A stretch of DNA of 64,000 nt from Eisenbergiella porci (GTDB taxonomy: Bacteria > Bacillota > Clostridia > Lachnospirales > Lachnospiraceae), in the NCBI RefSeq assembly GCF_009696275.1, contig NZ_VUMI01000028.1:1-64000 (forward strand). Direction: 5' to 3'. Position numbers and translations under genes: made by a program. The notes beneath the pieces are model-generated. The model saw nothing but the letters and a program-made list of their open reading frames with translations. It was not told the origin of the DNA and ran no database searches. Positions 37,568 through 47,451 of the stretch are shown in pieces; within the stretch, counting starts at the first letter, position 1; every line of letters begins with the position of its first letter.

Positions 37568-38452
37568 TTATTTTCTTGGATGCGCCTGCTGGTACACGCT
37601 TCGGATGCGGGAACCGCCTATGTTGGCATAAACCTGCGTGGAAGAAATGTCGGAATGCCCCATCATTTCCTGCACACTGTGCAGATCCGCCCTTTTTTCC
37701 ACCAGATGGGCCGCAAAAGAATGCCGGAGCGTATGCGGCGTTATGTCCGCTTCTATCCCGGCCTTAGCGGCATAATATTTAATCAGCTTCCAGAACCCCT
37801 GACGGCTCATGGGCTTACCGGAGCAGTTAACGAAAAGAGTCTCAGTCTGCGTCCCTTTTATCAGGATATCCCGGGCTTCCTTCAGATAAAGAAGCAGCGC
37901 CTCCTTCGCCTGGTTCCCAAAAGGTATGGCACGTTCCTTCGACGAATCCCTGCATATTATATAGCCCAGCCTGAGATTCAAATCAGTTACCTGCAGAGAA
38001 ATCAGCTCGGAAACCCGGATACCGGTGGCATACAGCAGCTCCAGCATGGCTCTGTCCCGAATCTCCTTGGGCGTATTCCTGCCCGGCTGCTCCAGAAGCC
38101 GGACCACTTCTCCCATTGTCAGAATTTCCGGCATTTTCTTCTCAATCCTGGGAGCCTTCAGATTCTCAGACACATCCTCCGAAACCATGCCCTTTTTGAC
38201 CATAAAATGAAAAAAAGCCTTTACAGCCGCTATATGCCGGGATACGGTAGCCGTTGCGAACTGGTTCTTCTCAAGAAAAAGGATGTAGGAATTCAGGGAA
38301 GTCTCCGTTATCCGGCCCGGCTCCTCAATCCCCTGCTCCTTCAAAAAGCTCTGAAGCTTCTGCAGATCTCTTTTATAGGAAAGCTCCGTGTTCTCCGACG
38401 TCTTCTTCACATCATGAAGATAAATAACAAACTCCCGTATCTCTTTTTCCAT
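37568..38452 (-). CDS. xerD: Tyrosine recombinase XerC/XerD type
   Basis: A 294-residue recombinase. N-terminal SAM-like domain (about 1-90), then the catalytic domain with Arg in YATGIRVSELISL, His-x-x-Arg in HTLRHSFAAHLVEKRADL, His in MMGHSDISSTQVY and the final Tyr nucleophile in VYANI. Length and the spacing with spoIIM (upstream) fit the housekeeping XerD that resolves chromosome dimers. The ATG at 38452 has AGGAAGG upstream; the 28 extra N-terminal residues of the longer ORF are not family-like. A mobile-element integrase is less likely, as no att sites or cargo are seen. Confidence 0.9.
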   Translation of the reverse strand: MEKEIREFVIYLHDVKKTSENTELSYKRDLQKLQSFLKEQGIEEPGRITETSLNSYILFLEKNQFATATVSRHIAAVKAFFHFMVKKGMVSEDVSENLKAPRIEKKMPEILTMGEVVRLLEQPGRNTPKEIRDRAMLELLYATGIRVSELISLQVTDLNLRLGYIICRDSSKERAIPFGNQAKEALLLYLKEARDILIKGTQTETLFVNCSGKPMSRQGFWKLIKYYAAKAGIEADITPHTLRHSFAAHLVEKRADLHSVQEMMGHSDISSTQVYANIGGSRIRSVYQQAHPRK

Positions 38453-38638
38453 GCTCCAATGCCTTCCTGCTTCGTTGTTTATGTAAACCAAAAAAGATTC
38501 AAAACATATTATAATCAGTTTTTCGAAGAAAAGCAATGCGCATTTTTGCCGATTTTACGGGGATTTTTACAACAATTTGCTTGAAGCACAAGATATCGGT
38601 AATCGAAATTATGTTTGTACCAGATATTGTTCCTGTTT

Positions 38639-39238
38639 TCAGAAAAAGAAAAATACTTTTTGTAATATTATCGGATTGATATAGCTCTCCACCAGACAGC
38701 CTGCCAGCAGCATTCCCAGGATTACAAGCAAAGTGCCTAAACGAAGCGCTCCCCGTTTTCCTCCTGCGCCGCTTCCGTAACGGCCATTGTATACCCTATC
38801 CTGAAAACCCTGGCACCACCGGAAAAGGAACAGATAGGCCGGCGCCAGAAGCAGGACCTGCGGGAAAATTCCTCCAGAGAAAAGGAGAATCCCGCGGATG
38901 CCGTACCGGATAGAGAGCACCGACAGAATCGTCCCTGCACAAAATCCGGTCCAGACCAGATACAGACTTACCGCCATACCTCCAATACCCGCCACAGCCA
39001 GCACCGCAAGAAGCACCGCAGGCGCCAGCCTCTGCTTGATGCTGTAAAAGAAAAGCATGGAGCTGTCGATATCCAATACCCCCATTCTTCCCACACTGAA
39101 GCTGTCCAGGAAATCCGCATTTACCACCAGGCTTTCCTGTCCTATGTAAATAAGAGCAAGTCCTGTCAGAAAACCGGCTGTAAAGAGCACAAGAATGCGC
39201 CCGTTAAGTTTTGCATCTGCCAAACTACCTTTTTCCAT
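38639..39238 (-). CDS. spoIIM: Stage II sporulation protein M (SpoIIM)
   Basis: A 199-residue membrane protein with five or so hydrophobic helices, matching SpoIIM (VLFTAGFLTGLALIYIG, later YLVWTGFCAGTILSVLSIRY). SpoIIM works with SpoIID and SpoIIP to drive septal thinning and engulfment in the mother cell. The ATG at 39238 has AAAGGGG 7 bases upstream. Placed just upstream of xerD, the common clostridial order. Confidence 0.9.
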   Translation of the reverse strand: MEKGSLADAKLNGRILVLFTAGFLTGLALIYIGQESLVVNADFLDSFSVGRMGVLDIDSSMLFFYSIKQRLAPAVLLAVLAVAGIGGMAVSLYLVWTGFCAGTILSVLSIRYGIRGILLFSGGIFPQVLLLAPAYLFLFRWCQGFQDRVYNGRYGSGAGGKRGALRLGTLLVILGMLLAGCLVESYINPIILQKVFFFF

Positions 39239-39341
39239 ATAAAAACCCCTTTGCCTGCTTTTTTTAATATATGCGTCGGTCAACGCACACATGCATGCAA
39301 AGGGGTTAACCCTGCCGGTTCATACTCCGGCCAGGCCGCAA

Positions 39342-39445
39342 ATCAAAGACCCCGCTGCAGAGCAGCGGGGTCTTTGACCCTCGCGGCAGTCGCCAAATAG
39401 CCATGCAAGCATGGCTACTTGGCTCGTTGCTCGCGGGAATAAAAT
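39342..39445 (-). repeat. Dispersed two-hairpin repeat, copy 2 (compact)
   Basis: In the minus direction this copy reads the same as 18573-18705 but is compact. Hairpin 1 is GCCAAGTAGCCATGC / GCATGGCTATTTGGC (one mismatch) and hairpin 2 is CAAAGACCCCGCTGC / GCAGCGGGGTCTTTG with a three-base loop. Joined by CGACTGCCGCGAGGGT. It lies between spoIIM and nudF and would end nudF transcripts. Two inverted copies 21 kb apart could recombine to invert the segment between them. Confidence 0.85.
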
Positions 39446-39455
39446 ACTTTCGCTC

Positions 39456-39998
39456 TTATTTACATAAATATTTCGCCCTGTAGCTCATAATCGAGGAAAT
39501 CGTCTTGGAATCCTCTATTTCCCCTGACAGGATTTTCTTACAGAGTTCATCAACTGTGTAAGCTTCCACATTAATGTATTCATCCTCATCCAGATGCTGG
39601 CTTCCCGGTGTCAAATCCGTAGCCACATAAATGTCAATTTTTTCATTGCAGAAAGCCACGGTGGTCCTTATGGTAATCAGCCACTCCATTTTTCCGGCAT
39701 GGCAGCCCGTTTCCTCCTCCAATTCCCTGGCAGCGGCCTCCATCGTCGGCTCTCCCGGCCCGTTCAGACCTCCGGCCGGGATTTCCAGCGTATACCTGTC
39801 CAATGCATTCCGGTACTGCCTTACCATCAGCAGCTTTCCATCCGCGGTAACCGGCACCACTGCCGCCGCACCCTGGTGCTTGATAAAATCCCATTTTACA
39901 ATATTTCCATTGGGCACCTGCACCGTATCCTTATAAAAATCAATAATGGAACCCTTATAAACCAGTTCCCTGTCCAACCGTTTGAATTCGTCAGCCAT
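39456..39998 (-). CDS. nudF: NUDIX hydrolase, ADP-ribose pyrophosphatase type
   Basis: A 180-residue enzyme with the Nudix box within GGLNGPGEPTMEAAARELEE (ending EETGC). The N-terminal antiparallel strands and the EYINVEAYTVDEL tail fit the ADP-ribose/ADP-sugar pyrophosphatase subgroup. It cleaves ADP-ribose to AMP and ribose-5-phosphate. AGAAGGGAG precedes the ATG. Confidence 0.9.
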   Translation of the reverse strand: MADEFKRLDRELVYKGSIIDFYKDTVQVPNGNIVKWDFIKHQGAAAVVPVTADGKLLMVRQYRNALDRYTLEIPAGGLNGPGEPTMEAAARELEEETGCHAGKMEWLITIRTTVAFCNEKIDIYVATDLTPGSQHLDEDEYINVEAYTVDELCKKILSGEIEDSKTISSIMSYRAKYLCK

Positions 39999-40064
39999 AA
40001 TATTTCTCCCTTCTTAAACTTTTAAAAGCCCTGCAGGGAAAACCCTGCAAGGCTTTTGCAATCG

Positions 40065-41612
40065 CTATTTTGCATAATCAGAAACACGGCTCTCCCTGAT
40101 AACATTCACTTTAATCTGTCCCGGATATTCCAGTTCTGCTTCAATCGCCTTGGAAATATCGCGTGCCATCAGAATCATGTCCGCATCTGACACCTGTTCA
40201 GGAACTACCATTACCCGAATCTCTCTACCTGCCTGAATAGCAAAAGATTTGTCTACACCTTTGAAATTGTTTGCAATGTCTTCTAACTGTGTTAATCTGC
40301 TGGTATAAGTCTCCAGAGTCTCTCTTCTCGCGCCCGGCCTTGCTGCGGAAATTGTATCTGCAGCCTGAATAATGCACGCAATCAGCGTAGTGGGCTCCAC
40401 ATCACCATGATGGGACTCCACCGCATTGATAACCGTAGCGGATTCCTTATACTTTTTACAAAGTTCCACGCCAAGCTGAATATGGGAACCTTCCATCTCG
40501 TGATCCACTGCCTTGCCGATATCATGCAGCAGGCCGGCACGTTTGGCCATTCTCACATCTAAACCAAGCTCTGATGCCAGAAGCCCTGACAGCTGAGCCA
40601 CCTCTATTGAATGCTTTAAAGCGTTCTGTCCATAACTTGTCCTGAACTTTAACTTGCCCAGTAACTTTACGAGTTCCGGATGAACACCGTGTACCCCAAC
40701 TTCAAGTACCGCGGCTTCTCCTTCCTCTTTAATCATTACTTCGACTTCCTTCTGCGCTTTTTCCACCATTTCTTCGATTCTTGCCGGATGGATACGTCCG
40801 TCAACAATCAGCTTCTCCAGCGCAATTCTCGCTACTTCCCTTCTGATAGGGTCAAAAGAAGATAAAATTACTGCTTCAGGTGTATCGTCTATAATCAGAT
40901 CCACACCGGTCAGCGTTTCAAGGGTTCTGATATTTCTTCCCTCACGCCCGATAATTCTCCCCTTCATCTCGTCATTCGGAAGCTGTACTACGGAAATCGT
41001 AGCTTCAGCCACATGGTCTGCCGCACATCTCTGAATGGCGGTTACCACATATTCCCTGGCTTTCTTGTCTGCTTCCTCTTTGGCCCTGCTTTCCATATCC
41101 TTGATCATCACGGCCGATTCATGTTTTACTTCATCTTCAACAATTTTCAATAAGTAATCTTTTGCCTGTTCGGAGGTTAATCCTGAGATTCGTTCCAGTT
41201 CCTGTACTCTCTGCTCGTTCAGCTTCGCGATCTCTGCTTTCTGCTTTGCTAACTCCTCTTCCCTGGCTGCCAGTACGGATTCCTTCTTTTCAATGGCATC
41301 CGACTTCTTGTCCACGTTCTCTTCCTTCTGCTGCACTCTTCTTTCAAAGCGCTGCACCTCGGCTCTGCGTTCCTTGATCTCCTTATCCAATTCGTTCTTT
41401 GCACGAATGGATTCCTCCTTCACTTCCAGCAGTCCCTCACGCTTTTTGGTTTCAGCAGCTTTCACCGCATCATCAATAATTTCTCTTGCCTTGTCTTCGG
41501 CGTTGCCGATTTTGGTCTCAGTTTCTTTCTTCCTATATGCAGAGGTTACTACAAATGTAACCGGGATAGAAATCAACAGAGTGACCGCTACTGCTATTAC
41601 ATAACTAAGCAT
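40065..41612 (-). CDS. rny: Ribonuclease Y
   Basis: A 515-residue membrane-tethered endoribonuclease. Order: N-terminal membrane helix ([20 protein letters not shown]), long Glu/Lys/Arg-rich coiled coil (about 30-180), KH domain with [13 protein letters not shown], and HD domain with [19 protein letters not shown]. It initiates mRNA decay. The ATG at 41612 is preferred to a GTG four codons earlier, which overlaps the AAGGAGG site. It follows recX by 167 bp. Confidence 0.97.
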   Translation of the reverse strand: MLSYVIAVAVTLLISIPVTFVVTSAYRKKETETKIGNAEDKAREIIDDAVKAAETKKREGLLEVKEESIRAKNELDKEIKERRAEVQRFERRVQQKEENVDKKSDAIEKKESVLAAREEELAKQKAEIAKLNEQRVQELERISGLTSEQAKDYLLKIVEDEVKHESAVMIKDMESRAKEEADKKAREYVVTAIQRCAADHVAEATISVVQLPNDEMKGRIIGREGRNIRTLETLTGVDLIIDDTPEAVILSSFDPIRREVARIALEKLIVDGRIHPARIEEMVEKAQKEVEVMIKEEGEAAVLEVGVHGVHPELVKLLGKLKFRTSYGQNALKHSIEVAQLSGLLASELGLDVRMAKRAGLLHDIGKAVDHEMEGSHIQLGVELCKKYKESATVINAVESHHGDVEPTTLIACIIQAADTISAARPGARRETLETYTSRLTQLEDIANNFKGVDKSFAIQAGREIRVMVVPEQVSDADMILMARDISKAIEAELEYPGQIKVNVIRESRVSDYAK

Positions 41613-41791
41613 AGACAGGAGCACCTCCTTATTAAATTTTCATTGTGCGAATATCTGTTATAGAATGTATGTACGCCAAACATTCTTATAAGCGATTTTA
41701 CAACACTTCAATTTTAATAAATAACAGGTATTATGTCAAGTAGAAAAGCATATTTTGACCAAATTTCATAACTTTTGCACAAGATAACCTG

Positions 41792-42430
41792 TTATTCCCA
41801 GGAGTCCCCTTCTTCCAAATCATCGCAATTCATGGCTTTTCTTATCTTATCCGGCGAGAAACCCTTTCTGTACAGGAAAGCCTGAATCCGTCTTTTTTCT
41901 TTTAAATCCGCCTGTTTCGCATCAAAATGCTTCTTTCTGAGGAGCTCTTTAATCATAGCTTCCTCATTCTGAAGGCCATCCGCTTCCTGAACGGTGCAAA
42001 ACGCCTCCTCAATACAGCTTCTGTCAACGCCTTTGCGTCTCAGATCGTCCTCCATCCGCCTGCGGCTTTTCGTTTCCATGTAGGTTTCCACATATCTTCT
42101 TGCATAAGCCTCATCATTTATGTACCCAAAGGATTCCACATAAGCAATAGCCTCTTCAATGACCGGAGGAGGATACTTTCCCTGCCGCAGCTTCTCTTCC
42201 ATCTGCTGTCTTGTATATTCCCTGGACTTCAGCAGGTTCATGCAGCGCAGCTTCGCCCGCTTGGGGAGTACGTTCTCCATAATCTCCTCATAGACATGAG
42301 GGGGCAGTTCTCTATCCTGTGCAATACCGTATTTATGAAGTTCGCCTTTGTATAATACAAAGGCGAATTCTCCATCGATGCTGACTGCATATTTCGTTTT
42401 ATTTATTGGTTCTGTCCTGGTAACAATCAT
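41792..42430 (-). CDS. recX: RecA regulator RecX
   Basis: A 212-residue helical repeat protein with the RecX features [38 protein letters not shown] and [10 protein letters not shown]. It modulates RecA filaments. The start overlaps the recA stop codon by 4 bases (ATGA), so the two are translationally coupled. Confidence 0.95.
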   Translation of the reverse strand: MIVTRTEPINKTKYAVSIDGEFAFVLYKGELHKYGIAQDRELPPHVYEEIMENVLPKRAKLRCMNLLKSREYTRQQMEEKLRQGKYPPPVIEEAIAYVESFGYINDEAYARRYVETYMETKSRRRMEDDLRRKGVDRSCIEEAFCTVQEADGLQNEEAMIKELLRKKHFDAKQADLKEKRRIQAFLYRKGFSPDKIRKAMNCDDLEEGDSWE

Positions 42431-43560
42431 TTCTGTTCTGCCTGCACGGCTTTAACCGCAGCGCCGGCGGCCGCCTTCACTTCCCTGCTGTCCTTTGCAG
42501 CTTTGGCTCCGGCAGCTTCCTTCACAGGTTCTTCCTTCCTGTCTGAAGCATCGGCTTCTTTCTTCTCGTCCAGCTTATAGTATGCGCGTACTTTCTTCTC
42601 GATTTCATCGCAGATCTTCGTATTTTCTTTCAGGAAGTTCTTCGCATTCTCCCTTCCCTGTCCGATCTTGTTTCCTTCGTAGGCAAACCATGCGCCGCTC
42701 TTATTGACAATATTAATATCCGCTGCCAGATCCAGAATATCCCCGACTTTGGAAATGCCCTCTCCGAACATGATGTCAAATTCCGCTTCCTTGAAGGGCG
42801 GCGCTATTTTATTCTTTACCACCTTGACACGGGTACGGTTTCCTACCACCTCCCCTGCCTGCTTCAGGGATTCGATCCTTCTTACGTCCAGACGGATGGT
42901 AGAGTAGAACTTCAGGGCACGGCCGCCGGTAGTGGTCTCCGGATTGCCGAACATGACGCCCACCTTCTCACGCAGCTGGTTGATGAAGATAACTGTACAG
43001 TTGGACTTGCTGATTACTGCAGTAAGCTTACGCAGCGCCTGGGACATCAGACGGGCCTGCAGGCCCACATGGCTGTCACCCATATCGCCGTCTATTTCAG
43101 CCTTGGGGACAAGAGCCGCCACAGAGTCAACAACAACGATATCGATGGCGCCTGAACGCACCATGGTCTCCGTAATCTCCAGAGCCTGTTCTCCGTTATC
43201 AGGCTGTGAAATATACAGGTTATCAATATCCACACCAATATTCTTCGCATAGGCAGGATCCAGCGCATGCTCAGCATCAATAAAGCCCGCAATGCCGCCC
43301 CTGCGCTGAACCTCAGCGATCATATGCAGGGTGACGGTGGTCTTACCACTGGATTCCGGTCCATATATTTCAACAATTCTTCCCTTGGGTATTCCGCCCA
43401 GGCCAAGTGCAATATCAAGGCTTAATGAGCCTGTGGGAATCGTCTCCACATTCATCTGCGTAGCCGGATCCCCCAGCTTCATGACTGCTCCCTTTCCAAA
43501 CTGCTTTTCAATCTGTGCCAGTGCGGCGTCAAGCGCTTTGAGTTTGTCTTCTTTTTCCAT
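42427..43560 (-). CDS. recA: Recombinase RecA
   Basis: A 377-residue RecA: Walker [11 protein letters not shown], Walker [12 protein letters not shown], the L2 loop region [17 protein letters not shown] and an Ala/Lys/Glu-rich C-terminal tail. It catalyses strand exchange and stimulates LexA autocleavage. It has a strong promoter with LexA boxes. recX follows with a 4-base overlap. Confidence 0.99.
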   Translation of the reverse strand: MEKEDKLKALDAALAQIEKQFGKGAVMKLGDPATQMNVETIPTGSLSLDIALGLGGIPKGRIVEIYGPESSGKTTVTLHMIAEVQRRGGIAGFIDAEHALDPAYAKNIGVDIDNLYISQPDNGEQALEITETMVRSGAIDIVVVDSVAALVPKAEIDGDMGDSHVGLQARLMSQALRKLTAVISKSNCTVIFINQLREKVGVMFGNPETTTGGRALKFYSTIRLDVRRIESLKQAGEVVGNRTRVKVVKNKIAPPFKEAEFDIMFGEGISKVGDILDLAADINIVNKSGAWFAYEGNKIGQGRENAKNFLKENTKICDEIEKKVRAYYKLDEKKEADASDRKEEPVKEAAGAKAAKDSREVKAAAGAAVKAVQAEQK

Positions 43561-43580
43561 TATGTTCTCCTTCTTATCCA

Positions 43581-43630
43581 GAACGGATGTTCTCTTTTTC
43601 TATAATAAAACATCTGTTCGTATTTGTCAA
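43581..43630 (-). promoter_or_regulatory. recA promoter with two LexA (SOS) boxes
   Basis: On the minus strand TTGACA (43630-43625), 17-base spacer, TATTAT (43607-43602). A box CGAACAGATGTT (43620-43609) lies within the spacer and a second, GAACATCCGTTC (43592-43581), lies downstream of the -10. Both match the Gram-positive GAAC-N4-GTTC type (the first has one mismatch). LexA bound here would block RNA polymerase. Confidence 0.85.
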
Positions 43631-43639
43631 TTCCCAACT

Positions 43640-44076
43640 TTAAATATAATATACAATATCAGGTGTCCGATAAAACTCCCTCAACAGGTATCCCTCCTTT
43701 ATTTTTTATTGCATTGAAACGATTGGCGAAATGCCCGATTAGTTGTCCGCTCTATAGATGGAATGGACATGGCTGAATTCCTTCAGACAAAGGTGCACCG
43801 GTTTGGAACGCCTCCAGCAAAGATATGCTTTTTTGATTGTAACATAAACTTCATCCAAATGCCACTAAAAAAAGCATGCTTCCATAAAAAAAGGAACATG
43901 CCGGGATACTGTTCAGACGGGTCTGCGAATTTAGCTGCGCATACTGTACAAATATATAGCGGCAGCAGGCATCCGGCCTGTTGTGAGGCAAATTAAATGG
44001 CCGGATGTCCGCAACAGTTCAGTTTATCTGAACTGCCGCACATGCCGTAGTGTTGGGGCAGCAATCCATGCCCTCC
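43640..44076. other. Intergenic region between recA and the zinc-ribbon gene
   Basis: About 435 bp with no convincing gene. It contains CATCCGGCC (about 43971) facing GGCCGGATG (about 44000) with a 20-base loop, and GTTCAG-TTTAT-CTGAAC (about 44017-44033). These may end the upstream minus-strand transcript. A 77-residue plus-strand ORF here has Cys/His-rich but unfamiliar sequence and no good ribosome-binding site. Confidence 0.5.
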
Positions 44077-45543
44077 CTATATTTTCTTCATATAACGTCC
44101 ATAATCTTTAATAGTGGCTGTAACCCAGCCGCTGCTCGTGCTGGTGGTATAATTAAACCCGATTTCCAGGCCTACAGGGGTATAGAAAATAATATTGGTA
44201 TCCGAATCCGAAAGGAAATCCTGAAGCTGTTCGTCATCCATCCGTTCCACAGCCTCGGCCGTTCCGTTCTGGTAAGCATCCTGATCCCTGAATTCTTTGG
44301 CCAGCTGCTCGTTATACTCTATCATTTCACCGTTGTCCAAAAGTTCGCCGCTTACCAGATCGATATTAATGCAGTAAAGCGAAATGTAGGATTCCTGGTT
44401 CATTGCATATTTTTCCTGAAGGACAATGCTGATTTTTTCCTCATCCATATAGGTTACATAACCAATGCTGGAGGTTGCGTAGGAGAGTTGCTCATCTTCA
44501 CCCTGGGCATCCTTATAGTAGTTGTAAAGCTTGCTGTAATAAGTGGCCTCGTATTCAATCTCCTGGTTCAGCTCGTCCAGATGGGGAATATTCCCACCCT
44601 TCAGCTGCGGGTATTTTCCGGTTGCCGTAGCGCCCGTCTCGTCATCCACATAGCTGTAATCTTCCCATTCCACCGTATAACTGAGGTCGTCACGGATGGA
44701 ATTGGCAATTGTTACATAGTAATCATCCTCCGGGCTGGGAACATAATCCCCTTCCTCTGTTTCCGGTTCATAGGTTCCACCGCCGCTGAAATCAGGAAGC
44801 TGGCTGTCATCGCCGCTGTCATAACCAAAGGGTATCGTTTCCTCAGGAACTGCCCCTCCGTAATTCTTGGAATTGGAAATACCGCTGCTGGCTTCCCTGA
44901 CCGCACCCTTGACAATAATAAAAATAAGAACCATGACGATGCAGAGAAGCACCGCAATTACCGCTACAATAACCGCCGCCACGGTTCTGCTGTTGTTACG
45001 CTTCTGAGGGGGCATATTGGAGTAGGCTCCATAAGGCTGCCGGCCATATGGAGGCACTCCTCCCGGAGGGATTTGTCCATAGTAGCCGTTCTGCTGCGGT
45101 CCATACTGCTGCGAAGAGCCATACCGGGTATTATTCTGTCCGCCCTGCGCGGCGCCGGGCGCACCCGGGCCTGCCTGGCCTCCTGGCACATTTCCATAGG
45201 GCGGAATATTCTGCGCGCCGCAGGGAGGCATTCCCTGGCCGCCGGTCGGAATATTTTCATTTCCACAGGGAGACACAGGAGCCTGTGAACCGGCATTTCC
45301 ATAAGGGGGGACCGGCGCCTGCCCGGCAGCGTATCCATAAGGAGGTACCGAAGCTTCACCGCCCGTCCCACAGGGAGGGACCGCAGCCTGTTCAACGGCA
45401 TTCCCATCAGGAGCTTCCATCTCCGCTGCTCCTTCTGCTTTTGCATCCTTTTTATTCCGGTCATATCCGCAGCTTATACAGACACCGTTTTTCATCAGCG
45501 CCCCGCATTCCGGACAAAATCCATATTCTTCATCCTCGTACAT
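44077..45543 (-). CDS. Zinc-ribbon membrane protein with RsiV-like (DUF3298) C-terminus
   Basis: A 488-residue protein. Order: N-terminal zinc ribbon CPECGALMKNGVCISCGY (9-26), a long Pro/Gly/Tyr/Ala-rich linker with imperfect repeats of VPPYGxAxxQAP type (about 50-180), a membrane helix (about 188-212, AAVIVAVIAVLLCIVMVLIF), an acidic spacer, and an extracytoplasmic domain whose closing YTPVGLEIGFNYTTSTSSG suggests the RsiV/PdaC-type DUF3298 fold. It could sense an extracellular signal and pass it to the zinc-ribbon end. Inserted between cinA and recA. No sigma factor gene is adjacent. Confidence 0.75.
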   Translation of the reverse strand: MYEDEEYGFCPECGALMKNGVCISCGYDRNKKDAKAEGAAEMEAPDGNAVEQAAVPPCGTGGEASVPPYGYAAGQAPVPPYGNAGSQAPVSPCGNENIPTGGQGMPPCGAQNIPPYGNVPGGQAGPGAPGAAQGGQNNTRYGSSQQYGPQQNGYYGQIPPGGVPPYGRQPYGAYSNMPPQKRNNSRTVAAVIVAVIAVLLCIVMVLIFIIVKGAVREASSGISNSKNYGGAVPEETIPFGYDSGDDSQLPDFSGGGTYEPETEEGDYVPSPEDDYYVTIANSIRDDLSYTVEWEDYSYVDDETGATATGKYPQLKGGNIPHLDELNQEIEYEATYYSKLYNYYKDAQGEDEQLSYATSSIGYVTYMDEEKISIVLQEKYAMNQESYISLYCINIDLVSGELLDNGEMIEYNEQLAKEFRDQDAYQNGTAEAVERMDDEQLQDFLSDSDTNIIFYTPVGLEIGFNYTTSTSSGWVTATIKDYGRYMKKI

Positions 45544-45623
45544 ACATTATCCTCCATTACTCAGGCCGGTTCTATCTGCCAAAAGCTTTTTCCTTCTTTC
45601 CCCTCTTCCCCGCAAAGCCGGAA

Positions 45624-46901
45624 TCATACTTTTTTCCCGAAAGTCTTCTGACTGTAATATTCCAGTATACACTGACGCATCATCGTTAATGCGGCCGAAA
45701 CCGCTGTTTCCCTTATCTTTGCCCGGTTCCCGCTGAAATGGAATTCCTTTACATTCGTGGTGCCGCACACATAACAGCCCATATAAATAAGTCCCACAGG
45801 CTTCTCAGCAGTGCCGCCGTCAGGTCCCGCAATTCCCGTAATGGAAAAGGTAACGTCCGCTTTCGTCAGAAGCGCAGTTCCTCTCGCCATTTCCTTGGCC
45901 GTCTGCGGGCTTACCGCGCCGAATTTATCCAGCGTGCCTTTTTTTACGCCGGCGATTTTTCTTTTTGCCTTATTGGAATAAGTAATATAACCTGTCTTGA
46001 AGACCTCGGAAACCCCAGGTATGTTAATCAGGCGGGCGGCAAGCATGCCTCCCGTGCAGGATTCAATGGTTGATACAGTCAGCTCGTTGGCCAAAAGCAG
46101 GTCAACCACCGCCTTTTCCAGCGTCACATCCTCTTCCGTGGTATATACGGCGCTGCCGAACCGGGATTTCAGTTCCTTCACCACCGGCTTTACCAGCTTC
46201 TTCGCTTCCTTTTCATCCTCAGCGCGGGCGGTAACACGCAGATGCACCTCTCCGGTCTTGGCATAGGGAGCCACCGTGGGATTGGCAAGGGCCTCCAGAT
46301 CTGTAATCTGGCTTTCCACCTTGCTTTCGCCCATACCGCATATTTTTACGGTTTTGGAAAAAATAATCCCCGGCGCATCAGGGTTCTCCAGGCCCGTCAG
46401 AAAAGGCGCGATGCTGTTTTCAAACATCGGCTTCAATTCATTGGGAGGACCGGGAAGCAAAATCATCCGTTTTCCTTCCTTTTCCATGATAATACCCGGA
46501 GCAGTGCCGTTGTCATTGTCCACAACAATGGCTCCTTCGGGAACAAGCGCCTGCTTCTTGTTATTTTCCGTCATTTCCAAACCGCGTTCCCGGAAATAAG
46601 TTTCAATTCTTTCCAGGGAATGAGGGTCCATGGCAAGCTGCCTGTTCCATACGCCGGCGGCGGTTTCCTTTGTCAGATCATCCTGGGTCGGCCCAAGGCC
46701 TCCCGTCATAATCACAAGATCCGCCCGTTCCAGCGCCGTCCGTATTGTCCCCGCAAGCCTTCCGCTATTGTCGCCCACCACTGTCTGATAATAGCAGGAC
46801 AATCCCAGCCCCGCACATTTCTCCGCCAGGTATGCTGCGTTGGTGTTGACTATGTTCCCCAGCAGAAGCTCAGTTCCTACCGAAATTAATTCAACTACCA
46901 T
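45624..46901 (-). CDS. cinA: CinA-family nicotinamide-nucleotide amidohydrolase
   Basis: A 425-residue two-domain protein: N-terminal MoeA-like domain (MVVELISVGTELLLGNIVNT, MTGGLGPTQDDLT) and C-terminal deamidase domain (STIESCTGGMLAARLINIPGVS, FSITGIAGPDGGTAEKPVG). It hydrolyses nicotinamide mononucleotide or ADP-ribose-type compounds; its location before recA is typical of Firmicutes. It follows pgsA by 16 bp. Confidence 0.95.
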   Translation of the reverse strand: MVVELISVGTELLLGNIVNTNAAYLAEKCAGLGLSCYYQTVVGDNSGRLAGTIRTALERADLVIMTGGLGPTQDDLTKETAAGVWNRQLAMDPHSLERIETYFRERGLEMTENNKKQALVPEGAIVVDNDNGTAPGIIMEKEGKRMILLPGPPNELKPMFENSIAPFLTGLENPDAPGIIFSKTVKICGMGESKVESQITDLEALANPTVAPYAKTGEVHLRVTARAEDEKEAKKLVKPVVKELKSRFGSAVYTTEEDVTLEKAVVDLLLANELTVSTIESCTGGMLAARLINIPGVSEVFKTGYITYSNKAKRKIAGVKKGTLDKFGAVSPQTAKEMARGTALLTKADVTFSITGIAGPDGGTAEKPVGLIYMGCYVCGTTNVKEFHFSGNRAKIRETAVSAALTMMRQCILEYYSQKTFGKKV

Positions 46902-46917
46902 ACCGAACCTCTTTTCT

Positions 46918-47451
46918 CTATTTCTGGTCCTTCAGACAATCCTTGTTTTTCACAAGATAATCTACAAGGGACACTACCGTAAGAATCAGAGCCGCCCACA
47001 TTACAATCGTCGTAACCAGGGAAAGCACCGGAATATCCGCTATCATGAGCACAATCATCACCATCTGGAAGGTGGTTTTGAATTTTCCCCAGTAGCTGGC
47101 CGCAATCACCACGCCTTTATCGGATGCCACCTGACGGAAGCCGCTGATGATAAATTCCCTGCTGACTATAATAATTACAATCCAGGACGGGATTTTTCCC
47201 ATTTCCACAAGGCAGATCAAGGCAGAACATACAAGAAGTTTATCCGCCAGGGGATCCATGAATTTTCCAAAGGTGGTTACCAGGTTATATTTTCTGGCAA
47301 TTTTACCGTCCAGCAGGTCTGTCAGGCTGGCGATGACAAACAGGGCCAGCGCAATCCACTTCCCGGCACCGCCGATGGGAACCAGCATGAATACCACAAA
47401 GGGTATGATCATTAGCATTCTCAGTATCGTAAGCTTATTCGGTAAATTCAT
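46918..47451 (-). CDS. pgsA: CDP-diacylglycerol-glycerol-3-phosphate 3-phosphatidyltransferase
   Basis: A 177-residue membrane enzyme with the CDP-alcohol phosphotransferase motif DLLDGKIARKYNLVTTFGKFMDPLAD split around DG-x2-AR-x8-G-x3-D-x3-D. Four or so membrane helices. It makes phosphatidylglycerol phosphate for anionic lipids. The start overlaps the end of rimO by 17 bases. Confidence 0.95.
   Translation of the reverse strand: MNLPNKLTILRMLMIIPFVVFMLVPIGGAGKWIALALFVIASLTDLLDGKIARKYNLVTTFGKFMDPLADKLLVCSALICLVEMGKIPSWIVIIIVSREFIISGFRQVASDKGVVIAASYWGKFKTTFQMVMIVLMIADIPVLSLVTTIVMWAALILTVVSLVDYLVKNKDCLKDQK

Noticed and set aside
37568-38452. XerD as an integrase of a mobile element
   Set aside because: Its length, the spoIIM neighbour and lack of att sites or cargo genes fit the housekeeping recombinase.
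43763-43996. 77-residue plus-strand ORF between recA and the zinc-ribbon gene
   Set aside because: No good ribosome-binding site, no recognisable domain, and it ends in an inverted repeat.
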